64,000 nt of DNA from Medicago truncatula (taxonomy: Eukaryota; Streptophyta; Magnoliopsida; Fabales; Fabaceae). The notes under the pieces were generated by a model. It was not told the DNA's origin. It did not search any database and worked only from the letters and a program-made list of their open reading frames with translations. Every line of letters begins with the position of its first letter. Positions within the stretch are counted from its first letter, which is position 1. The stretch covers positions 13,526,001-13,590,000 of the forward strand of contig NC_053043.1 of NCBI RefSeq assembly GCF_003473485.1, written 5' to 3'. Shown piece by piece: positions 46,924 through 59,192 of the stretch. Position numbers and translations under genes: made by a program.

Positions 46924-47732
46924 ATGGGTGTCATCAATTTTGAGGAAGAAACCACCTCTGTTGTAGCTCCAGCTACACTTCACAAAGCTTTTGTTACAGA
47001 TGCTGACAACCTTATCCCAAAGGTTATTGATGTCATCAAAAGTATTGACATTGTTGAAGGAAATGGTGGCGCCGGAACCATCAAGAAACTCACTTTCGTT
47101 GAAGGTCAGTATAAATATATTTGTTATATCTCTTATAAGCAAATCTTACAATTATTAAGATTTAGGGTTTATTAGGGTTATTTTAGACGTAAGTTGCACC
47201 GACACTTCTGATTGAAGGTGTGTCTTGACGTCCGACATCACGACACTTGTGATTACATTGAATTATGTCATTTTCTTAAAATTTTATCGGCGTCGATGTG
47301 TCCGTGTTGTGTCTGGTGTCTGTGCTTCATAGTTTTAGACAAATTCTTGTACCAATTTTTAAAAACCTAAATATATCAAGTAATAATGGTCATGATATTA
47401 ATATGATTGTGAGATGAATCTATATATGACATGCAGATGGTGAAACCAAGTATGATTTACACAAAGTGGAGTTAGTAGATGATGCTAACTGGGCTTACAA
47501 CTACAGCATTGTTGGAGGTGATAGTCTTCCAGACACAGTAGAGAAGATTTCATTTGAAGCTAAACTGTCTGCAGGTCCAAATGGAGGATCCATTGCAAAA
47601 CTTAGTGTGAAATACTTTACAAAAGGAGATGTTACTCCAAGTGAAGAGGAACTCAAGAGTGGCAAAGCTAAGGGTGATGGTCTTTTCAAGGCCCTTGAGG
47701 GTTACTGTTTGGCTAATCCTGATTACAACTAA
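46924..47732 (+). CDS. PR10: PR-10 protein (Bet v 1 family), copy 3
   Basis: Exons 46924-47104 and 47437-47732; 158 aa ending ANPDYN. It differs from copies 1 and 2 at many sites: [10 protein letters not shown] start, HKAF at 20-23, [19 protein letters not shown] after the junction, and GGDSLPDT where the others have GGxGLPDT. GNGGAG and Glu/Glu/Tyr (KALEGY) are kept. The 332-bp intron contains a GTGTCGG-type repeat fragment (about 47185-47335) related to that in the DUF789 intron. This copy is the most diverged in exon 1 and lacks the ACGT promoter box. It probably has the same class of ligand-binding role; a different expression pattern is inference. Confidence 0.94.
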
Positions 47733-49914
47733 AGCATATAATTAAATGCTTATTCATGGTGTGATGTGACACAGGATAAGCTATATCCAGTTTGCTTAAT
47801 TTGGGTACCAATGTAATTCTCTATTTTTCCCCCTTTCCTTTTGGTAAGGAAGTTTGAGTGTGAGATTGTAAGTCATGAGTGCCTCCCTTCAAAACATTGT
47901 CAGCTTTTTTTAATAAAGAGATTGTTACTATTTATATATGTGGCTTTAAAATTATAAGGTTATAGTTATAGTATTAACTTTTTTTCGTGTCAGAAAAAAG
48001 TTAAAAATAGACTTTTGTTACGGTAATTTATAAGGTTATAATAATTTTATATTTATATTATTGAAGAGAGTACATTAATTAGACTCAAGTGATTAGTGAC
48101 CTTTCTCTCAAGAAGAATTGTTCTAGAGAACCCGATTTTATTTTTGGTAAGAATAATTTTTGGTCAAACTTTATTCTTCTTCCTATCAAACTCTGGATTA
48201 CTAATACCCCTTTCTCGATGAATTTGAAAGTTAAGATAAAAAAAGTGTAATTATGTGAGTGAGTCATTATTAAAAGGTGAAAGTATATTCGGAATCTGTT
48301 TATTAATTAATAAAACTCATTGTAGATTTTAACCAAACAATTGAGTTCAAGAGGTTAATGAGTATCCAACTAATGAATTGTTTAGTCGAATCTGAGTTCG
48401 ACTCTTGGGTATAACTATTCTTGGTCATACTCTATTTTCTTCCCTGCAGAACTCCAGATTATATCTAGGAAACGAAGGGTTACACAAAAAATATAAACTC
48501 TTTGTATGTTTCAACATAATAACGTTAAAAAACAAGAAGTATATAACAATGAAGGGAGGAGACTTTTGAATAATAATTGTAGTACTTTTCCTTATATCTA
48601 AGATCAAGGTTGTCAAAATTGAATTTTGTTTCAAGTGGAAAGGGAAGAGTAAAATCGAAAATCGTAAAATCGTAATCAAAATTGAAGGATATTAGTCAAC
48701 TATTTTTGTAGAATCTATATAAGAAATCGTAAAATCGCAATCAAAATCGATGGATTTTACCAAAACAAAAATAATATTAAATATATGTTATAAATGACTC
48801 AGTTTAATCTCCAAGTCTTTCGGAGAGCACTAAGGCAGAGAAAAAGAAGAAGAAGCTCGTGAACAAAGGAAGGTCTGCTAGCTTTAACTCAGCCAGAATG
48901 AGGGTCCGTGCCCAAAAGAGTAACTCCAAAGCTGTCTTAGCTTTTCTGTATTATGGTGGAATTAGCCACCTCCTTCCTTAGGATCTTTCCATTATAAGGG
49001 TAGATCTAGTTTTCCTTTTCGCAGGTTATACACTTTCTGACTCTGTTGTATTGATTCATGCATCTCCTGTCTTTTATATTTTAGTGCTTTGATAAAAGAA
49101 AAAGACTCAGTTTAAACTCCACAAAATACTTATACATAAATGACAAAAAAATGAACTAAATCCTCCAAAACCTTTTAAAATCCTGTGATTTTGCATGGAT
49201 TTCACGAGTTTGTGCGATTTGGAGGATTTTGCCTATTTTAGAATTTTGTTATGGATTTGAGCCGTTGAAAGTGAATAAGATCGCAAAATCCTAGATTTTT
49301 AAGATTTAAGTCGAGATTTAATCAACAATGTCTAAGAGATTAAGACCATGACCATCATTATTTTATTTGTTGCTTGATACTTACATACGAAACTGGAAGG
49401 TTTATACATTTTGCTAAAAAATTACCAAAGCAAGCATATGATACAATAACTAAATAATATAGAAGAACTATATGCTCTTAGTTTATTATATATAGAAGAA
49501 CTAGAAGACTTAGAAAAAGATACCTCGGACAATAAATGAGGTTATGTTGTCGTTGAATTTCATTACTGGAATAGGAATATATCAACAAAAGAACTGGAAA
49601 TTGTAGTACAAAGTAATAAATTGATGCTCTTGTAAACAATGATAAAATTGAGAAGGAGCCAATAACTTGCTCATATAAAGCATGCAGTTTTTTCCTTCCC
49701 AAGATTGGTGTTTATTTCTATCAAAATTATTGTGAAGTGATCAAAGAAGATGTCATCAATGCTATCTGCAATCTTTTGTTTTTGGATGGATGATGCCAAA
49801 CTTCAATGCCAACACCTTGATTCTCATTATAAAAATATCTAATGTTGATACCATTGATCAATGCATGATAATAACAATGGCTAGTTTCAAATTCGAAGGT
49901 TATTGCTTATAGGA
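47733..49914. other. Downstream of PR-10 copy 3, repeat debris
   Basis: The first ~200 bp are the 3' UTR. 48780-49110 is GC-richer, with a broken frame AVLAFLYYGGISHLLP that looks like a LINE 3' region. 48600-48780 and 49140-49320 contain repeated AAATCGTAAAATCG-like words. No gene. Confidence 0.4.
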
Positions 49915-50260
49915 ACAAAAAGGTTATATTCATGGCAGGAATGTTAGAGAAAGTGTTTTCCTAGCTTCTGAAGCCATCATTAATCTTTTGCAAACCAAGT
50001 ATTTTGGTGGTAATCTAGCTCTGAAAATAGATATAGCCAAAGCTTTTGACACTTTGGAGTAGTGTTTTACAGATCAATAACTTGCTTGACTTCAAAATTG
50101 GCACTTTTCCTTTCAACAACCTGGGTTCCCTATCTTGAGAGGAAAAGTTAGAGCTATTCATCCGCAAGGTGTTGCTGATAAAGTTAAAAATAAGCTAGTA
50201 GCTTGGAAAGTTTCCCTTCTCTCAATTGGTTGACAGGGTTCAATTGATCATTTTTTTCAT
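49915..50260 (+). mobile_element. LINE reverse transcriptase fragment
   Basis: GYIHGRNVRESVFLASEAII and LALKIDIAKAFDTLE (to about 50060) match the reverse transcriptase blocks leading to the catalytic KxDIxKAFDxxxW. A stop follows and a deletion joins it to AIHPQGVADKVKNKLVAWK (about 50155-50210), a later part of the same protein. Confidence 0.8.
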
Positions 50261-50553
50261 ACATTGTGTATTATACTCAAACTCTGTCATACAATTGTTG
50301 GCAGGGTAAAATGTGACATGTTTGTAACTCACATTTGAAATAAAAATTTAATTAGTTAATTTTTATTTCCGTCATATTCCATTGTGTATTATACTCAAAC
50401 TCTTGCATTTTTACACGTACTCTCTAACTTTTGTGCTAATTGCAATTATAATTTTTCAACCCCATCGAAATCATGCTATGAAATTATCATGCCATCAACA
50501 ACATATAAAGAGAGTGCAAAGTACAACCATGTGAAAAATACTGAATAAACAAA

Positions 50554-50640
50554 CACTACTGGAATCTCTCGTTTTTTTTGCGGAATTTTCAGTGAAATCC
50601 GCAAAAAATTCCGCAGAAAAATTAAGAGTTTCAAGTAGTG
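50554..50640. mobile_element. 87-bp miniature CACTA-like element
   Basis: Begins CACTACTGGAATCTCT and ends AGAGTTTCAAGTAGTG, which are imperfect inverse copies. It is flanked by AAA on both sides, the 3-bp target size of CACTA transposons. The centre holds a second hairpin from TTTTTTGCGGAATTTTC and its complement. It has room for nothing but the ends. Confidence 0.75.
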
Positions 50641-50985
50641 AAAGTAATCATGACAACTAGTAGAGAGGTCAAAAGATAGTATCATAAATATGGAAAATCT
50701 TTCAAACAAGGATGCTGAACTTCTTTCTTTAAAAAAAAAAAAAAGGATGATGAACTTTTTTTGGTTAGATTTTACTTTTACCAAACTTTAGATTATTATT
50801 ATGACCTCTTTCTCTAAAAATTGGAGGATTAACACCAATAAAAAAAAAAGATAAAGGACTTTGTTTAATCATATATATCGAGGAGCTTCTTCAACTTACA
50901 AACTTTATATAATAAAATAATAATAAATTTCTTTTTTGAGGTTAAGTTTTGTAAGAATATCTTTTTATCAAATTGCTAGAGTAAG

Positions 50986-50986
<1 letters not shown>

Positions 50987-51064
<78 letters not shown>
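50987..51064. repeat. (TA)39 microsatellite
   Basis: A 78-bp uninterrupted TA run; length is likely to vary between individuals and is prone to assembly error. Confidence 0.95.
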
Positions 51065-51067
<3 letters not shown>

Positions 51068-51438
51068 AGATGCTACAACACATCCACCTATTTTTGTCAA
51101 GGTGTGTTTTTGCATTGTCCACCTTTTTTGTTTTGACTAAAAACCCATTTTCTCCTTTTTAAAAACAAGTAAAAGTGAAGGGCAATTCTGTCATTCGCAA
51201 CTTAAGGCTACCATTCGCAAAATTAAAAAAGGTGTAACGTCTCTCATATATATATATTTAAATAATTAATAAAATTTAATTAAAAATAAATCATTTGAAA
51301 GAATTTAAATTTGAATTTCGAGTAGAATAATCACCGACCAATCTTTATTTATCCGACCGAACTCCAAATTACGAGAGTTCAAGGAGAGTCAGGATGAAAA
51401 AAGAAAAACTTTCTATATATTTCTCGAACTACAGGTTC

Positions 51439-51790
51439 TAGAATGGCGTCTAGAGGCTGCAATATTTATATATTGATATAAGAAACAATTGAGAAGGACT
51501 GCAATATTTCGTCAAAGCAGAATACTTTGTAGTACTATTATTATATAAGCTGAATATCCTCTAATTTGTTTGGGTTTGTTTTGATAATGTGTAGCAGAAA
51601 GCTACGACTTTCAGAGTGCTATGATTTTGAATATATTGCCGTAGATTATGGTTTTGTTATTTAAATGCTTCAAAACCAATTTTTGACCTGTTCACAAAAT
51701 TCTTCAGATTCACCCAAAAACAAATTCAGATTGAGAGTTTCTGTTTTTTTAAAGAGTAACACGTCACTGAATTAAAGATGATTAGTCAAA
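51439..51790 (+). other. Distal conserved block of PR-10 copy 4
   Basis: AGAATGGCGTCTAGAGGCTG, TGTAGCAGAAAGCTACGACT and TTTTTGACCTGTTCACAAAA keep the order seen before the other copies. It lies 3.2 kb before the start codon because LINE and MITE debris separates the two. Confidence 0.7.
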
Positions 51791-52045
51791 GTGATATTAT
51801 TTATGAATCAAAATACATACTATATCATATGAATATATTATATATCATATGTGACCTTGTATACGACAAATTTTAAAAATACATAACTAAGGTGCACGAT
51901 ATTCGATATTAAAATTTTGGAACTAAAGTATGATTTCAGAATTAGTTATCCCAGTGCTAAACATAAATGGACGGATCAACACGGCAACTTATCCAAAAAA
52001 ATATATATGTCAATGTCATCCTATTTTACTAATATTTTATGAAAA

Positions 52046-52205
52046 ATGTTAGCAAATGCCCTTAAGAAGTTTGAATTATTTTATTTTATTTTTAAATTTG
52101 TGTATTCAAAACATTCAAATATTTAAAAATAAATTTTGCTACATAAAAGTTATCAATTGCTTACATTTTTAATCCTTAACAAATGTTCTATGGACTCCTT
52201 CAAAA
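52046..52205. repeat. MITE of the GTGCCCTAA family
   Basis: AATGTTAGCAAATGCCCTTA at the left and AATCCTTAACAAATGTTCTA at the right form diverged inverted ends like those at 33855-34028. Confidence 0.5.
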
Positions 52206-52242
52206 AAAAAATGTCTTAAGGATATAATTTTTGATGAATCCT

Positions 52243-52770
52243 TAGCGATACCTTTTCAACTTTCAAGCTCCGTCGGGTATAATCACATCTATTGAATCTT
52301 TATTGATTAATTTTTTTTGGAAAGGGAGTGAGGACACTAGGAAAACTTCTTGGAACGGTTGAAATAATATTTGTTTGAGTAAAGAAACCGGTGGTTTAGG
52401 GGTTAGACATATGAGGAAGTTCAATAATACTTTGTTAGGGAAGTGATGTTGGAGGATAGATGATGATTATGGTATAGGGTGTTGGTGGCTCGTTATGGGG
52501 AGATGAATGGGAGGTTGGTGGTCAGAGTAGTTCATCTTGGTGAAGGGAGGTAGCGAAAATTTGTGATGGGGAAGGTGTGGAGGGAGGAGGGTGGTTCGAG
52601 GAGAGTATTGGGAGGAAGGTTGGTAATGGGAGGGATACCTTTTTTTTGGACGGATCCGTGGTTGGAAGGTCAGCCTTTATGTAGGAAGTTTAGAGTTTAG
52701 ATGACTATTTGATTTAGCGGAGAATAAATCGATTACGGTGGTTGTGATGTGTGATTTGGGTAATAATAAT
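52243..52770 (+). mobile_element. LINE reverse transcriptase C-terminal fragment
   Basis: Broken frames read SIESLLINFFWKGSEDTRK, GGLGVRHMRKFNNTLLGKW and FFGRIRGWKVSLYV-like sequence. These are standard for the end of plant LINE reverse transcriptase (FFWG..., GGLGVR..., LLGKWxWR..., TxFWxDxW). Several in-frame stops. The 5' side abuts the MITE end. Confidence 0.8.
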
Positions 52771-53434
52771 AATTATGAAGCATAAAAATAATGTTATAAA
52801 TATGATGTGATAACATTATTATTTGTTTCTATAGATCTATATCATATCTAAACCAGCAAAGGAACCTTAAGAGTACTAAAACACAAATTTCACTAACGTT
52901 ACCTATAGTTAGGTCAATTATGAAGCTTGCCCCCAATATTCAATCATCTTTCTCATTTTTAATAGGCAAGTGTTAATTGGTTTGGTTAGTTTTCCATACT
53001 TGAACCATGACCTTCTTCATTAGTATTCTTTCCGCTTTCGAAACTATCTTTTATAAAGGTTATGTTAACTAATATCCTTAAGATACTGGTTAAGAAAGAT
53101 AAAATTAAAAAAATTCATTCAAAACAATAAATTCTCAACTTTCAAAAACATAATATACAACTTTTTCATACCTTTCAATACAATATTTTTATATTAATTT
53201 CCTTAACATTTCCAATTTCATAATGATTTTTTATTTATTAATTCTTTCTCATAGTATTTCAATATGATGTGGTGGGGTTGGCATTAGAGAGTTGACTTTA
53301 GGTAGGTATATTTATATAAGAACATCTATTAAAGGTGGTTAACAACTTAAAATAATTCATCCTAAAACAACTTAAAATATTTCAAAACTTTGATAAAAGA
53401 CTATATGTTATCTAAGAGGTGGTAATAATAATTA

Positions 53435-53841
53435 GGGAGTTTCGACGGTACATCCTTAAATTAAGGTGTACTGATACACCTATTTCATAAATCAATAAGT
53501 TAATGATCATTTTTATGTAATAAAGAGATATTTATCGACTTTTATATTTTAGAAAATATGTAGTTCATAAGAAAAAACATCATTTCATTTTTTGTAAGAA
53601 TCATACTAATTTTTTAACATTTTATCGAAAAAAATAATCGATATTCATTATTATGAGTAATAAAAATTAAAAAAAATTGAATTTTGATTTGCCGACACTT
53701 TTGAAAAATAAAATATAATTTATAATTGTAATTGATAGAAAATATTTTTTTTTTATAAAAAATATCTCATTAAACTATTCATTTAAATATAGGTATACCG
53801 GTACACTCAAATTTTTTGAGTGTGTCGTAGAAATTGCCAAA
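53435..53841. mobile_element. MITE with 9-bp target duplication
   Basis: Ends GGGAGTTTCGACGGTACA and TGTCGTAGAAATTGCC-A are imperfect inverse copies. TAATAATTA flanks both sides (53426-53434, 53842-53850). Inner words GGTGTACTGATACACCTATT and AGGTATACCGGTACACTC also pair. Confidence 0.8.
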
Positions 53842-54473
53842 TAATAATTATGGTTCAAATCCTACCCTTGACATTTGAATTATAGTCATTGGTGTCATTG
53901 TTATTGATAATATTTTTCTCATATAAATTAAAATTATAATTTTATGCAATAAAAAAATCCCATTGAAGCAAGTTTGTAATTAAAATAATTTTTTTTTTAA
54001 ATTATCAACAAAACCAAATAGTGTTCATAATCTTTCAATTTTTTTTGGATGAACTCTCATATCTTTCATCAGAAGTCTCAAACTAATACACACATAAGCA
54101 TACACCTAAAATCAAATCTCTAACCAAATTCTTAATAAATCTAGTTATTTTTCAACCCTGCCACACCATAATGGTAGCTTTCACATGTAAACATTAGATA
54201 TTATTTTTCTTTTACTCAACATATTAGCTAGTTTGGAACTAGAAATATAATAATTTTGCGCAGTAGAATTTATGAGAGGACAAATATTATATATTGTGCG
54301 ACAATATGTTTATTTTATAGACGTCGTTTGCATTTGGAATTTAGACTGCTTTTGGTCCTTGATGAGAGAAAAAGAAGAGAGATAAAAAAAATAATGAATA
54401 GTATATTCAAGAATTTTGTGAGTCCAAATAGGTTTTTAACATAAAAAATAATATTAAATAATATTATCCAAAT

Positions 54474-54557
54474 TCACGTCACAATGTGAATAAAAAATGG
54501 CCTAACGACCTTGTATTAAACATAGGTCTAAACAATACATCTTCAGTTACTATAAAT
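54474..54557 (+). promoter_or_regulatory. PR-10 copy 4 promoter: TCACGTCA box and TATA
   Basis: TCACGTCA at 54474-54481 and TATAAAT at 54551-54557, 109 bp before the ATG. The word AAAAAATGGCCTAACGACC following the box is shared with copies 1 and 2 almost unchanged. Confidence 0.65.
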
Positions 54558-54665
54558 ACTAGACTCAACTCCACATAAACCACACAACAAATTAAGCAAC
54601 TTCTTAATTATATTTACTAACTAATACTTCTTTCACTAGCAAGTTAGCATATTATATAATTCATA

Positions 54666-55798
54666 ATGGGTGTTTTCAATTTTGAGGATGAAACCACCTC
54701 TATTGTAGCTCCTGCTACACTTTACAAAGCTCTTGTTACGGATGCTGACACCCTTACCCCAAAGGTTATTGATGCCATCAAGAGTATTGATATCGTTGAA
54801 GGAAACGGCGGAGCCGGAACCATCAAGAAACTCACTTTTGTCGAAGGTCGGTATAAATATATGTGTATTTTTTGGATTATTTTAAAGAGTCTAATTGCGA
54901 AATTCACACGGATTAAGAGAAAAATTGATTCACTATACAAATAAAATACAATTTATAAAATATATGAGAGTGTTTAGTAGACACTCTTATGATTAACAGT
55001 TTTGGTTGCTAATTAATTGGTTTGAGAAAATATTTTCTATTTATATTTCTAATTATAGAATTGCCACTTTACCGTTTATCAATATTTTTTATCACTTTAC
55101 CAGTAATTGTGACACTTTGATGTTAGAAGAATAACCACGTTATACTCGAAAAAAGTTCTTAGCCCAAAATGGACAATTTTACCAAGGTTGTATTAAAGTA
55201 AATTTATACTTCAAAATAAAATAAAAATGAAGTTTTTATAAGAAAAGTAAATTTCCGCTTAGTGATCTCATTCTTTATGGAATAGGTCATCCTTTTAACG
55301 GTATATTTGAAAGAATGCTAGAATATTCTTTTGGTGATATTATTTTGTTCTAATCGGAGTATCGGTCGAGAAATAAGTATAGTTTGGTCAAAATTATCTT
55401 ATTGGAGATTCAAATTCTCCCGAACAATTTGTCTTTGTCAATTAACTATTTAAACACAATTGCTTGATTAACTGGAACTTGATTATTTTAACCAATGATG
55501 TGCAGATGGTGAAACAAAGTATGTGTTGCACAAAGTGGACTTAGTAGATGATGTTAACTTGGCTTACCACTACAGCATAGTTGGTGGTTTTGGGCTTCCA
55601 GACACAATAGAGAAGATTTCATTTGAGGCTAAATTATCTGCAGGACCAAATGGAGGAACCATTGCAAAGCTTAGTGTGAAATACTTCACCAAAGGTGATG
55701 TTGCACCAAGTGAAGAGGAACTCAAGAATGGCAAAGCTAGGGGTGATGGTCTTTTCAAAGCTCTTGAAGGTTATGTTTTGGCAAATCCTGATTACTAA
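54666..55798 (+). CDS. PR10: PR-10 protein (Bet v 1 family), copy 4
   Basis: Exons 54666-54846 and 55506-55798; 157 aa ending ANPDY. Junction codon 61 is Asp ([11 protein letters not shown]), the usual legume form. Distinct residues are TDADTLTPK (25-33), [14 protein letters not shown] (with His where others have Asn) and NGGTIAKL. The loop GNGGAG, Glu96, Glu148 and Tyr150 are kept. The 659-bp intron has no well-formed MITE that I can delimit. By promoter (ACGT box) and by the ANPDY end it groups with copies 1 and 2, while copies 3 and 5 end ANPDYN and lack the box. Confidence 0.95.
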
Positions 55799-56640
55799 AG
55801 CATATAGCTAATTGCTTACTTGCTTTATACATGGCGTGTTGTAATGCATTTTATTGTATCAAGTGTGCTTGATTTGGTTGCCAATGTAATTCTCTCATTT
55901 TTTTTCGTTTTATTTCTCTCTATTTCTTTCCTTTTGTTGTGGAAGTGTGAGTGTGAGATTGTAAGTTGTGTGTGTACCTTGCTTCAGTAAATTATAATAA
56001 TATATATTTCTTTTTTATATGGTCCCCTTTTGAATATTTCATTTCAATAAATGGATTCGAAAGACCAATCTAAAACTCAACAGTTCTCTTCCTTTAATAA
56101 ATATATTTCTCTTCCTTTAATAAAGTATACTGAATTTATTAATAGTGATATTTCTTAAACTTGTTAATATTGCAAAAACTAATATCGTAAAAATGCTATC
56201 TTATGAGAAATAAAATAATGTGTCCTCTACTTAGAATATTGAGATAAATGAATTTGTTGAAGAACTTGATAAAGATGAATCTTCTATATTGAGACAACAT
56301 TGTTCCTTTTGTTGGTCAAATATTTTTCTTAGCAAGGAAGAAACATTTGTCTTCTATAAGAGATATGCAAATCAGCATTGTTTCTCAATTTCGAAAAGGC
56401 AGATTCATCATATTGGATAATAGATAGGCTCTGATACCATATTACTTTCACAGAGGAGAGAATGTGATTGTGCTGAATCACTAGAAAATATTATTATTGA
56501 ATTGTGTTTGTAATACAAAGAAGGTTTTAACTATATAGAAACCTGATCATATATAAAGCTTAACAGACTTAGGTAAAGGTTCAACATGAACAATTAAGCC
56601 CAATAAAGATAAATGGACTAAAGCTTAACAGACTTAAATC
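55799..56640. other. 3' UTR of PR-10 copy 4 and LTR debris
   Basis: The first ~200 bp match the other PR-10 3' UTRs. GCTCTGATACCA at 56428-56439 is the inverse of a tRNA-Met primer site, so a minus-strand LTR retrotransposon once lay here, with its LTR probably to the right (56442-56640). The LTR end is not clear. Confidence 0.5.
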
Positions 56641-59168
56641 ATGGGTCGGGAGATGATTTTGAACACTTTTTTTTTTCTTCTGAAAGAAGGAGGGCTTTCA
56701 GTTAGACAATTGATGCATGTCATAGAACTAGAGAAAAATGTGAAGCATGTGTATCTTCGATTTATTGAAAAGGACATTCATAATCTTTTTCGAAAGCTGG
56801 GAAAAAAGTTGAAGGAAATGATGGTATGCATCGTCTCGAATACTGTGAGGATGCAAAATGAGTTGCTCTAAACTTTAGTATGCATATACCGATGAAAATT
56901 TTCCCATTTTAGATCAATTTTGTCTTATATATTATTATTTGTACAACCAATTTTGCCATATTCTAATTTATACCCTACTTTAAAAACATGATCGATATTG
57001 TTTTCCTTATTCCTTTATGATTAATTTTTTTTTGTTACCTTCTCGTATTTTCCTTGTTGCCATTACAATCAAATTTTAATGTTACTAATCAGGGCCGACC
57101 CAACATGTCAAGAGGCCTAAAGCAAATTTTATGATTAGGTCTTTTGGAATTAAAAAAAATAACACAATGCTTATTAAAAGCATAATAAATCAAGTTCTTT
57201 TGAATTCAATATTTGAACTTAAGACCAAAAGGATTTGAGGCGTTAAAATTGACCAGATAAACTAGATAAATATTGATTATTAGTATGTCATATTATATAT
57301 TTATAGTTAAATTGACTTATTTTGAGAGCTTTTTTTAACCTAAAATTTTGAGGCCTAAAGCCCTTGCTTGGGTGGCTTGACCCTTAGGTCGGCCCTGTTA
57401 CTAATTAAAACTGAACTACAATTTTGTTATCGTAAATATATTTATTTTTTATAAATAAATTAAATAACAATAATTATTAGATACTAATCAACAAAAGTAA
57501 AGAGTCAGAGTTCGAACCCATTACAACAATTGATTTAACAATTTCAAAAAAGTTATCAGTGAATTATAAATTATAGACAACATGTGGGTATATAATAAAA
57601 AAGTCGAGTTTTTTTTTTTTATGAAAGTAAAAAAAAAATATTTAAATTTGCTTTCGGAAAAAAAAAATAACAGTTTTTTTAGAAATATAAATTCCATAGA
57701 TTTTTATTCGTTCCAAATATATAAAAGATAGGTGACTTGGTACAATTTAAAAAGAAATTACATTAATACTTTATTAGTAATATTCATCCAAGTTTCAAGT
57801 AAAGTTTTAGAACCATCCTATCTATTGATATTTGTTAATATTAAATCAAAGACTCATGTTAAATTGACTTAAGATGGGAAAAGATCACAATTTCCCATGT
57901 TAAACATCACCATACAGTTGATAAATAAAGAAGGTTGAGGCATATTTTTTGGTCACCTTCTTCTTGTTTTGATTGGTATAAAAAATATGGTGATGTTGTG
58001 TTTGATACTACATACAAGGTTAATTAATTTCTTATGACATGCCATTTTGAATTTTTGTGGGTATAAATAGCCTTGTAAAGTTCATTCTTTTTGGATGTTC
58101 TGTCAATAAAGTATAGTTTCTGCATATGACACATCACTTTTAAATTTAGTTTTTGGTTTAATGCTATAACTCGGGATAAATATTCATCATAGTGTTTTCA
58201 TTTTTTTTTTTGGTGGGATGAAAACCACAGGAAGATCATAGAATATCAATGCATTTATTAAAATATTCATAAATCCTCACACAAGTTTAAGTGACTTTAC
58301 AAATTCGGTACGATGTAATTTCCAATACATTAGTACTCATCATTTTTGAAGTTAATAGTATCTACCAATCAATTTAAATTAATTTCTTGTTGATTTAGCA
58401 ATTGATGATATTAAGAAAAAGAATACCATGATATAATGTTAGAAAAGTACAAAAGAATTAATATGAAGCTTATGTTACCCTTGCAATAGCAAATTCATGG
58501 TGTTCTCACACGTTTTTCTTTTTAGAAGTTTCAAGAGGAGTTTGAAAGGTCGGTCCAATATTCAATTCATAATGAAACTCAATGTAATGTCTTTATGTTG
58601 CGGTATTATAAAGATGTTAATTGTAGAGAGCAAATGGTTTTTTGGGTGGTAAATTTTATTTTTTTTGAATCGAAAAATATTATTAAACGTCATTCCCGCA
58701 AGACGCAATGTATGGACGAAACAAAATACAAATGATGCCGCATATAGACGGTACAACATAACCATTTTAGGTGGTGAAATAACTCTGCGTAGTTGTAAGC
58801 ACTTTGAGTTTTGAGGGATATTATGTCATCACATTTTCAATATTATTCTTCATAAGGATTGCCATGAGGTCCAATCTAACTACATGCCATTACAATGGCG
58901 TCTTCAAGCATCACATGACAATGATGAAGTAGATCCCCAACAAGTCAATGTTGTCTTTGAGGAACAAGTCAATGTTGTTCATTGTCCTCCACAATCCAAA
59001 ACAAAAGGTCGTCCCAAACAAAGGCATTTTAAAGGCGAAAAAGAGTTATCACATAACATTAATACTTGTGGATCATGCAAAGGTTTAAGACATAATATAG
59101 TTACATGTCCTCTAAAAGAAAATACTCAATTTTCTGTTAACAAAAAAAAAAAAAAAAAAAAAAACTAG
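56641..59168 (+). pseudogene. FAR1/FRS-like (MULE-derived) pseudogene
   Basis: Pieces of one protein occur in order. LLKEGGLSVRQLMHVIELEK (from 56689) is a pre-transposase segment. RHIFWSPSSCFDWYKKYGD and VVFDTTYKV (57930-58018) are the start of the MULE transposase domain. NSLVKFILFGCS follows after a stop, and KFQEEFERSVQYSIHNE lies near 58525-58570. CSCKHFEF with HIFNIILHKDCHE (58795-58870) is the SWIM zinc finger. QSKTKGRPKQRHFKGEKE with CGSCKGLRHNIVTCP (58990-59115) is the C-terminal zinc knuckle. Stops, shifts, a hAT MITE (57090-57397) and an unrelated insertion near 58640-58780 break it. Functional relatives are light-signalling transcription factors; this copy cannot work. Confidence 0.8.
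57090..57397. mobile_element. hAT-type MITE inside the FAR1-like pseudogene
   Basis: A 308-bp element with inverted ends CAGGGCCGACCCAA and TTAGGTCGGCCCTG and exact 8-bp duplications TTACTAAT (57082-57089, 57398-57405). CAGGG-type ends with 8-bp targets define hAT elements. Second inverted words AGGCCTAAAGC and its direct repeat near the right end are inside. Confidence 0.92.
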
Positions 59169-59192
59169 AAGAAGAAAATTTGTGATGATGCA

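Noticed and set aside
46912-47142. Minus-strand open frame over PR-10 exon 1, and similar ones over every exon 2
   Set aside because: These are antisense shadows of the conserved PR-10 coding exons.
50936-51136. 66-codon open frame across the (TA)n run
   Set aside because: It is made of repeated Tyr-Ile codons from the microsatellite.
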